Source: Paraburkholderia fungorum (GTDB taxonomy: Bacteria; Pseudomonadota; Gammaproteobacteria; Burkholderiales; Burkholderiaceae). Taken from it: DNA of 64,000 nt. A program made the position numbers and the translations under genes. How positions within the stretch are numbered: position 1 is the first letter of the stretch; each line of letters begins with the position of its first letter. Shown here piece after piece: positions 56,793 through 64,000 of this stretch. The notes beneath the pieces are model-generated. The model saw only the letters and a list, made by a program, of their open reading frames with translations, did no database searches and was not told the DNA's origin. The stretch spans positions 434,001 to 498,000 of the forward strand of contig NZ_FNKP01000001.1 of NCBI RefSeq assembly GCF_900099835.1, read 5' to 3'.

Positions 56793-57896
56793 ATGAGCGA
56801 AGGCAATTTTGTGACGCCGTTTGCCGAGCGTTTTCAGATGCGGGTTCCCGTAATACAGGCGCCGATGGCGGGCGGCGCGACCACGCCGGCGATGGTGGCC
56901 GCCGCGTCGAACGCGGGCGGCTTCGGTTTTCTGGCGGGCGCGGCGCTGTCGCCCGAGAAAATTGCGAGCGAAGTCGCGGCGATTCGCGCGCTGACGGATC
57001 GCCCGTTCGGCGTGAATCTGTTCGTGCTCGATCCGGCCTCGCCCGATGAAGCGACCGTGCGCGGCGCGCTCGAAGCGATCGATCCGTTGCGCGCCGATCT
57101 CGGCTTGCCGCCGGGTCAGCCGCTCGAACGCTACGCGCCGGATTTCCGCGCGCAACTGGAGATGCTGATCGAATTGCGCGTGCCGGTGGCGAGCTTCACA
57201 TTCGGTCTGCTTTCCGCCGATGACGTCGCCCGCCTGCATGCCAACGGTCTATATGTAATAGGCACCGCGACGCACGTTGCCGAAGGCCTCGCCTGGCGCG
57301 ACGCGGGCGCCGATGCGATCGTCGCGCAGGGCGCGGAAGCGGGCGGCCATCGCGGCACGTTTATCGGCGCATTCGAAGACGCGCTGATCGGGACCATGAC
57401 GCTCGTGCCGCAACTCGTCGACGCAACGGATCTGCCGGTGCTGGCTGCGGGCGGCATCATGGACGGCCGGGGCATCGTCGCGGCGCTGTCGCTGGGCGCG
57501 CAGGCGGCGGTCATCGGCACGGCGTTTCTCACCTGCGAAGAGAGCGCTATCCCGCAGGCATGGAAAACCCGGGTGCGTAATATGTCCGACACGTCGACCA
57601 CGGTCACCCGCGCGATCACGGGCCGTCATGCACGCGGTATCCGTAATCCGTTGATGCAACGTCTGAGCGAAGCTGCTGAAAAGACCGCGCCGTATCCGGT
57701 GCAGAACGCGTTGACGCAGGAACTGCGTCAAACTGCTGGCCGCGCGCAAAACAGCGACTACCTCTCGTTATGGTCGGGCCAGGGCGCGCCATTGGGTCGC
57801 GCGCGCCGCGAAGCTTTGAGTGCCGCCGAATTGATGGCCCAACTCGAACAGGAATGGCTTGCGGCAACGGCCAGAATTGCCGCGTTCAAACGTTGA
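56793..57896 (+). CDS. Nitronate monooxygenase (2-nitropropane dioxygenase type)
   Basis: The 367-residue FMN-dependent TIM-barrel enzyme detoxifies nitronates such as propionate 3-nitronate. Conserved parts are VIQAPMAGGATTPAMVAAASNAGGFGFL at the N-terminus, AQGAEAGGHRG near residue 180 and AAGGIMDGRGI near 225. AGGAGCG gives a good ribosome binding site. It is monocistronic and divergent from the DLH gene. Confidence 0.92.
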   Translation: MSEGNFVTPFAERFQMRVPVIQAPMAGGATTPAMVAAASNAGGFGFLAGAALSPEKIASEVAAIRALTDRPFGVNLFVLDPASPDEATVRGALEAIDPLRADLGLPPGQPLERYAPDFRAQLEMLIELRVPVASFTFGLLSADDVARLHANGLYVIGTATHVAEGLAWRDAGADAIVAQGAEAGGHRGTFIGAFEDALIGTMTLVPQLVDATDLPVLAAGGIMDGRGIVAALSLGAQAAVIGTAFLTCEESAIPQAWKTRVRNMSDTSTTVTRAITGRHARGIRNPLMQRLSEAAEKTAPYPVQNALTQELRQTAGRAQNSDYLSLWSGQGAPLGRARREALSAAELMAQLEQEWLAATARIAAFKR

Positions 57897-57977
57897 TTTC
57901 GCATGACTCGGGCGCGTCGCGCGGCTGCGTGCGGTGCGCCTCATTTTTAAGCACGAAAGCGTTTCGAATCATGAGTC

Positions 57978-58026
57978 GTTTAACCCGTGTTTAACCCATG
58001 TTTTGGCCGTCTTTAACCGTCTTTAA
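57978..58026. repeat. Helically phased TTTAA-type iterons upstream of the Leu/Ile/Val-binding protein gene
   Basis: GTTTAACCC occurs at 57978 and 57989, a diverged GTTTTGGCC at 58000, and GTCTTTAA at 58009 and 58019. The spacing is 9-11 bp throughout, one helical turn. The surrounding 57897-58387 region has no gene. Confidence 0.6.
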
Positions 58027-58387
58027 AGCCAGGTTCAACCCTCCAGAAAAGCATGTCAACGTGCTGTCAGAGGAATTCCTCACATAGCGGAAACCCGCAT
58101 GGGCTGGTGCTTTCCAGCCTTTTCTCCTGACCGGCGCGAGCCACTGTTGGATAAACGCTATTAGTGTTCATCCCACTTTCTCAAAAAAGCCCCACAAATT
58201 AATTTGATCACCTACACTTGCGCGCAAGTACGGTTTGCCGCCTGCCACAAACAGCCCGGCAGATTTACTGGCCAAGTGCATGAACGATGCAACCGGCGTG
58301 ATCGTCCACGGGACTGAGCGACACGTGTTGGGGAAGCGGGGGCACAGGGCGATTACGTTGTTTTTGGGACCGAAACTGGAGACTTAC

Positions 58388-59533
58388 ATGAACATCAAGA
58401 TTCAAAAGCTGTTGCCGATCAGCGCTGCGGCGATGCTCTTCGCAACGTTGGCAACATCGGCAGCAGCCGACACGGTCGTCAAGATCGGTCACGTTGCGCC
58501 GTTGACCGGCGGTATCGCTCACCTGGGTAAAGACAACGAAAACGGCGCGCGCCTGGCAGTTGAGGAAATCAACGCCAAGGGCCTGACGATCGGTGGCCAG
58601 AAAATCACGCTGCAACTCGATCCGCAAGACGATGCAGCCGACCCGCGCACGGCAACTCAGGTCGCGCAGAAACTGGTCGACGATAAGGTCGTCGCAGTGG
58701 TCGGTCACCTGAACTCGGGCACGTCGATTCCGGCTTCGAAGATCTATAGCGATGCAGGCATCGTGCAGATCTCGCCGTCGGCAACGAACCCGGCCTACAC
58801 GCAGCAAGGTTTCAAGACGACGTACCGCGTCGTCGCGACCGATGCGCAACAAGGTCCGGCACTGGCTAACTACGCAGCGAAGGGTCTGAAAGTGAAGAGC
58901 GTCGCGATCGTCGACGACTCGACCGCTTACGGCCAGGGTCTCGCGAACGAATTCGAAAAGACCGCCAAGTCGCTGGGCCTGAACGTGATGTCGCATGACG
59001 CGACGAACGACAAGGCTGTCGACTTCCGCGCGATTCTGACGAAGATCAAGGGCGAAAACCCGGACGCGATCATGTACGGCGGCATGGACGCTACCGGCGG
59101 CCCGTTCGCGAAGCAAGCCAAGCAGCTTGGCCTGCGCGCGAAGGTGCTGGCAGGTGACGGCGTCTGTACCGACAAGCTGTCGGATCTGGCTGGCGACGCA
59201 ACCGACAACATCGTCTGCTCGGAAGCCGGTATGGCGCTCGAGAAGATGGCTGGCGGCCCGGCGTTCCTCGCCAAGTATCAGAAGCGTTTCGGTCAGCCGA
59301 TCCAGATTTACGCACCGTTCACGTATGACGCTGTGTACATCATCGTCGACGCTATGAAGCGTGCAAACTCGACCGATCCGGCGAAGATTCTCGCAGCCAT
59401 GCCGGCAACGGACTACAAGGGTGTGATCGGCGAAACCACGTTCGACTCGAAGGGCGACCTTCAGCACGGCGTGATCTCGCTGTACAACTACAAGGCAGGC
59501 AAGAAGACGCTGCTCGACGTAGTGAAGATGTAA
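58388..59533 (+). CDS. livK: Branched-chain amino acid ABC transporter binding protein
   Basis: The 381-residue periplasmic protein has a signal peptide (KLLPISAAAMLFATLATSAAA-DT) and a LivK-type Leu/Ile/Val-binding fold starting VVKIGHVAPLTGGIAHLGKDNENGARLA. The segment GHLNSGTSIPASKIYSDAGI is typical. GGAGA precedes the ATG at 58388. No livHMGF genes follow, so the permease and ATPases must be elsewhere. It ends in a terminator and its codon use is strongly biased, suggesting high expression. Confidence 0.92.
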   Translation: MNIKIQKLLPISAAAMLFATLATSAAADTVVKIGHVAPLTGGIAHLGKDNENGARLAVEEINAKGLTIGGQKITLQLDPQDDAADPRTATQVAQKLVDDKVVAVVGHLNSGTSIPASKIYSDAGIVQISPSATNPAYTQQGFKTTYRVVATDAQQGPALANYAAKGLKVKSVAIVDDSTAYGQGLANEFEKTAKSLGLNVMSHDATNDKAVDFRAILTKIKGENPDAIMYGGMDATGGPFAKQAKQLGLRAKVLAGDGVCTDKLSDLAGDATDNIVCSEAGMALEKMAGGPAFLAKYQKRFGQPIQIYAPFTYDAVYIIVDAMKRANSTDPAKILAAMPATDYKGVIGETTFDSKGDLQHGVISLYNYKAGKKTLLDVVKM

Positions 59534-59583
59534 ATTTTGTTTAGTCGAAGGCGGCAATCTGGCTGCTTTCGATTAACGGATTA

Positions 59584-59624
59584 AAAAGGCACGCGCGCTG
59601 AAAAGCCCGCGTGCCTTTTCTTTT
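59584..59624 (+). terminator. Terminator of the Leu/Ile/Val-binding protein gene
   Basis: Stem AAAAGGCACGCG / CGCGTGCCTTTT with a 12-nt loop, followed by CTTTT, 50 bp after the stop codon. Confidence 0.9.
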
Positions 59625-59674
59625 GTGCGCGCGCAGACGAGACTGTCGGCTCGAACAAACGCGAGGGGAATGCA

Positions 59675-60691
59675 GTGACCACGATCACCCGTTCAATCGA
59701 CGACGAATGGCGGCGCTGGATCGCCGAAAATCTGCTGCTGGACGCAGCGCCGCCCGCATTGCATGGCGCGCTGGTCAGCCACGGTTTCGATCCGGCCGAG
59801 GCCACGCGGGAAATCGAGGCGGTACTCGCGAGTCCTTATTTTCACGGTGCGACACGTTTGCGCAATCGTTTGCGAAAGCGCGAATGGATTTTGTCGGTGT
59901 ATGGCGAGTTGAGCCGGATGCGTGCGTCGGGCGGCATGATCGAACGTCGCGAACGACTGTCGCGCGATGAGTTTTTTGAGCAGTACTACTTCCAGAACCG
60001 GCCGGTGATTATCACCGGCGCATTCGATTTCTGGCCGGCACGTACGCGGTGGAATTTCGACTATTTGCGCGAGCGTTGCGGCGATTGCGAAGTCGAGGTG
60101 CAATTCGGCCGCGAGTCGGATGCGAATTACGAAATCAATCAGCCGCAACACAAGCGGATGATGCGCTTCGCCGATTATGTCGATCTCGTTGCGCACAGCG
60201 CTCCGACTAACGACTTCTACATGACAGCGAATAACACGTCGCACAATCGCGCGGCGTTGGCGGCATTGTGGACGGACGTGCCGGTCATTACCGAATATCT
60301 CGATAAGGATTCGCCCGACACCGGTTTCTTCTGGATGGGGCCGCCGGGAACCCGAACGCCGTTTCACCACGATCTGACCAATAACTTCATGGCGCAGGTG
60401 ATCGGCCGCAAACGGATCAAACTCGTGCCTTTATCGGACACCGCGCATATGGCGAATCATCTGCACTGTTATTCGCAGGTGGACGGCGCGGCGATCGACT
60501 ACGAACGTTTTCCGTCGATGCGAAATGCGCAGTTGGTCGAATGCACGCTGTCGCCAGGCGAATTGCTGTTTCTGCCGATTGGCTGGTGGCATTACGTCGA
60601 AGGGCTGGAAGCGTCCGTCACGATGACGTACACCAATTTTCTGCGCAGTAACGACTTCTCGCGCCGCTACGACACCTATCACGAACTATGA
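59675..60691 (+). CDS. Cupin-8/JmjC-like 2-oxoglutarate oxygenase
   Basis: The 338-residue protein has a JmjC/cupin-8 domain, a family of Fe(II)/2-oxoglutarate hydroxylases acting on proteins or RNA. The HxD pair is in TPFHHDLTNN (near residue 230), and the distal His is in LPIGWWHYVEG (near 310). An N-terminal helical region (about 1-90) precedes it. The GTG at 59675 is chosen because GAGGGG lies 6 nt upstream; a nearby ATG at 59670 is in another frame and stops at once. The target is unknown. Confidence 0.85.
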   Translation: MTTITRSIDDEWRRWIAENLLLDAAPPALHGALVSHGFDPAEATREIEAVLASPYFHGATRLRNRLRKREWILSVYGELSRMRASGGMIERRERLSRDEFFEQYYFQNRPVIITGAFDFWPARTRWNFDYLRERCGDCEVEVQFGRESDANYEINQPQHKRMMRFADYVDLVAHSAPTNDFYMTANNTSHNRAALAALWTDVPVITEYLDKDSPDTGFFWMGPPGTRTPFHHDLTNNFMAQVIGRKRIKLVPLSDTAHMANHLHCYSQVDGAAIDYERFPSMRNAQLVECTLSPGELLFLPIGWWHYVEGLEASVTMTYTNFLRSNDFSRRYDTYHEL

Positions 60692-60732
60692 AGCGTGCGT
60701 GAAAGCGCGAATCGTTTAGCCGCTTTAAAACT

Positions 60733-60770
60733 CTCAACAAAAAAAAGGCGAGCCGGTTGCCCGGCTCGCC
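60733..60770 (-). terminator. Terminator of the lipoprotein gene (minus strand)
   Basis: A perfect 10-bp stem GGCGAGCCGG / CCGGCTCGCC with a 4-nt loop is followed on the minus strand by eight T. It lies about 58 bp past the lipoprotein stop. Confidence 0.85.
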
Positions 60771-60827
60771 GCTCCCCTATAGCGCTTGTTAATGCCGCGC
60801 CTTTATTTGCCGTCGTTATACAAAGCG

Positions 60828-62345
<1,518 letters not shown>

Positions 62346-62603
62346 GGTCTGCTCCCCGTAATCTGAAGATTGTTGGGGTAGCTAACTGCAAGGCCTATGC
62401 CATTTGTGTTTTCAGCGAAATCGCGCGCCACAAACCATATAAATCAACGGGTTGTGGGGAGGTGGGCACGGCGGGGAAGGCAGGAATACAGCGATGTGTC
62501 GGGGGAACACATCCGCGTGCCGCCCATGCGTAACGTAACGTAAGGCGGCACGTCTTCATAAGCAGGAGAGGCGAAGCGGATCAAGCGTCGCCGTGTCCTG
62601 TCG

Positions 62604-63815
62604 TCAGATTTTCAGGCGACGCAGCACCCTGGGACCCACCATCGCAATCGCCGCGGAACAGACCGCGACGACCGACAGGCCAATCGTCAGATTGGTCAAC
62701 TGCGTCACCGCGCCGATGATCACCGGCCCCAACAACAGCCCGAAGTACGCGAGCCCCGCGACGTGCGCGAGGCCTTCTGCCGCGTGGACGCCTTTCACAT
62801 TCGCCGCCGCCGCGAACAGCACCGGCATCATGTTCGCGAGCCCGAGTCCGAGCAGCGCGAAACCCACGAGCGCCGCGACCGGATTAGGCAGCAGCAGCGC
62901 GTCGACCATGCCCGCGCAGGCGAGCGTGGCGCTCATCATCACCAGTTGCGGGGCGCCGAAACGGGCGCGCACGGCGTCGCCGGCGAACCGCGCGGCCGCC
63001 ATGCCGCCCGAGAACGCCGCATATGCCGCACTGGCCATCGCGGGCGTGGCCAGCACGACGTCGCGCATATAGACCGTGGCCCAGTCGTACATTGCGCCTT
63101 CCGCGATCAGGGCGACGAGCGCCATCGTGCCGAGCGCCCACAAGGCCGGCGAGCGCCAGCGGCTCGCGCGCGGCGTCGCGGAGTCGGGATGCTCGGCGTG
63201 CGGCACATGCGGCAAGACGGACGGACAAGCCGCCACCAGCACCAACGCGCTCACCGTGGCAGCCAGCGCGAGATGGACGGCGGGCGGCATGCCGCGCGAC
63301 AGCAAGGCGCCGCCGACCGCCGCGCCGAACATCCCGCCCAGGCTGAACATGCCATGCAACGACGACATGATCGGCTTGCCCACGGCTTTTTCGACGGCGC
63401 TCGCTTCGGCGTTCATCGCGACGTCGAGCGTTGCCATGCCCGCACCGAACACGGCGAGCGTGACCAGCAGCATCCAGTACGCGGGCACGATCAGGATCAG
63501 CGCCGCGCAGACGGCCATCACCAGGCCGCCGGTCAGACAGGCGCGGCGTGTGCCGACCCGGGCAATCCAGGAAGCGTTCGTCACCATCGCGCCGATCGAG
63601 CCGCCGGCCACGGCGAGCAGCGCGAACGACAGCATTGCCGCGTTCAGATGGAAGCGGTCGCGCACTGTCGGCACGTGGACCCCCCACGACGCGTACATCA
63701 TCCCCGCGATAAAAAACACCGCCATCGTGGCGAACCGGGCGCGCTGCCGCTCGGTGTCGGACAGGTCGCGGTGAGCGGCGGGTAAGGCGGCGATGTCGGA
63801 AGAGTGGTCGGGCAC
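62604..63815 (-). CDS. MFS transporter (YbjJ-like)
   Basis: The 403-residue, 12-helix major facilitator starts with a polar tail (MPDHSSDIAALPAAHRDLSDTERQ) and its first helix carries MYASWGVHVPTVRDRFHLN, as in YbjJ-type transporters. Helix 5 has SLHGMFSLGGMFGAAVG. No substrate or regulator is evident. It ends 258 bp before the lipoprotein gene. The last 185 bp of the window (63816-64000) holds no gene I can support. Confidence 0.85.
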   Translation of the reverse strand: MPDHSSDIAALPAAHRDLSDTERQRARFATMAVFFIAGMMYASWGVHVPTVRDRFHLNAAMLSFALLAVAGGSIGAMVTNASWIARVGTRRACLTGGLVMAVCAALILIVPAYWMLLVTLAVFGAGMATLDVAMNAEASAVEKAVGKPIMSSLHGMFSLGGMFGAAVGGALLSRGMPPAVHLALAATVSALVLVAACPSVLPHVPHAEHPDSATPRASRWRSPALWALGTMALVALIAEGAMYDWATVYMRDVVLATPAMASAAYAAFSGGMAAARFAGDAVRARFGAPQLVMMSATLACAGMVDALLLPNPVAALVGFALLGLGLANMMPVLFAAAANVKGVHAAEGLAHVAGLAYFGLLLGPVIIGAVTQLTNLTIGLSVVAVCSAAIAMVGPRVLRRLKI

Positions 63816-64000
63816 TGAGATCTCTGGAGGAATGTCGTCAGAAAGCGGGTTGAAAGCGGATTTCCGATTTTATCGAAGCGTGCTGTCTTATGCTTGGAAG
63901 GCCGGGGCCGATATGGGTGGCTATTGGGCTATTGGCGATCATCCGGCTCGAACGTGACAGACAGCGGACTTGCGCTGTCGGTTTTTGTGATCCGCTTCAT

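Overview
The window is GC-rich, densely coded DNA from a Burkholderiaceae chromosome, most likely Paraburkholderia. This is inferred from the gene order (dapF / DUF484 / xerC beside metK), DUF4148 and DUF3185 proteins, a genus-type intergenic repeat at about 33072-33310, and strong GC-third-position codon use. No rRNA, tRNA, CRISPR array, insertion sequence or replication origin was recognised.

Layout. 1-776 has no gene I can support. 777-7095 is a minus-strand housekeeping run: lpxL, dapF, DUF484, xerC, rlmI and a His-rich COG0523 GTPase. Divergent to it is metK, with a clear promoter, a long leader and a strong terminator. 8829-13817 holds a PhyH dioxygenase, an aldo/keto reductase, small membrane proteins and an MFS exporter. 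14199-20276 is a complete RND tripartite pump operon. 20671-25081 carries a small conserved-looking protein, the kinase SrkA, a DUF3857/transglutaminase protein and a PepSY membrane protein behind a Fur-box-like site. 25146-32823 is a full seven-gene form II carbon monoxide dehydrogenase-type operon (coxS-L-M-D-E-G-xdhC).

33524-35012 is a compact, lower-GC accessory cassette: a PAAR spike-tip protein, a Tae4-type peptidoglycan amidase and an overlapping three-helix membrane protein that is the best immunity candidate. It lies next to an interspersed repeat and looks horizontally acquired. It is the most interesting object here. 35234-39648 holds an amino acid permease, a cytosolic histidine kinase / LuxR-type regulator pair and ferredoxin-NADP reductase. 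40395-47815 is a sugar module: a YtfQ-R-T-YjfF-type ABC importer, a LacI-family repressor flanked by three copies of an AT-rich motif, and a galactose-mutarotase-like epimerase preceded by a 14-codon leader frame.

47899-63815 is mixed. It includes an endonuclease/exonuclease/phosphatase protein, a periplasmic hypothetical, a Lon-type AAA ATPase without a protease domain, a DUF4148 protein, an FAD oxidoreductase, a HiPIP, an amidase with a decayed inverted partial copy nearby, a dienelactone hydrolase, a nitronate monooxygenase, a branched-chain amino acid binding protein, a JmjC/cupin-8 protein, a lipoprotein with a Pro-Thr stalk, and an MFS transporter. Two heptamer tandem-repeat arrays (13929-14006 and 52877-53037) stand out in intergenic DNA.
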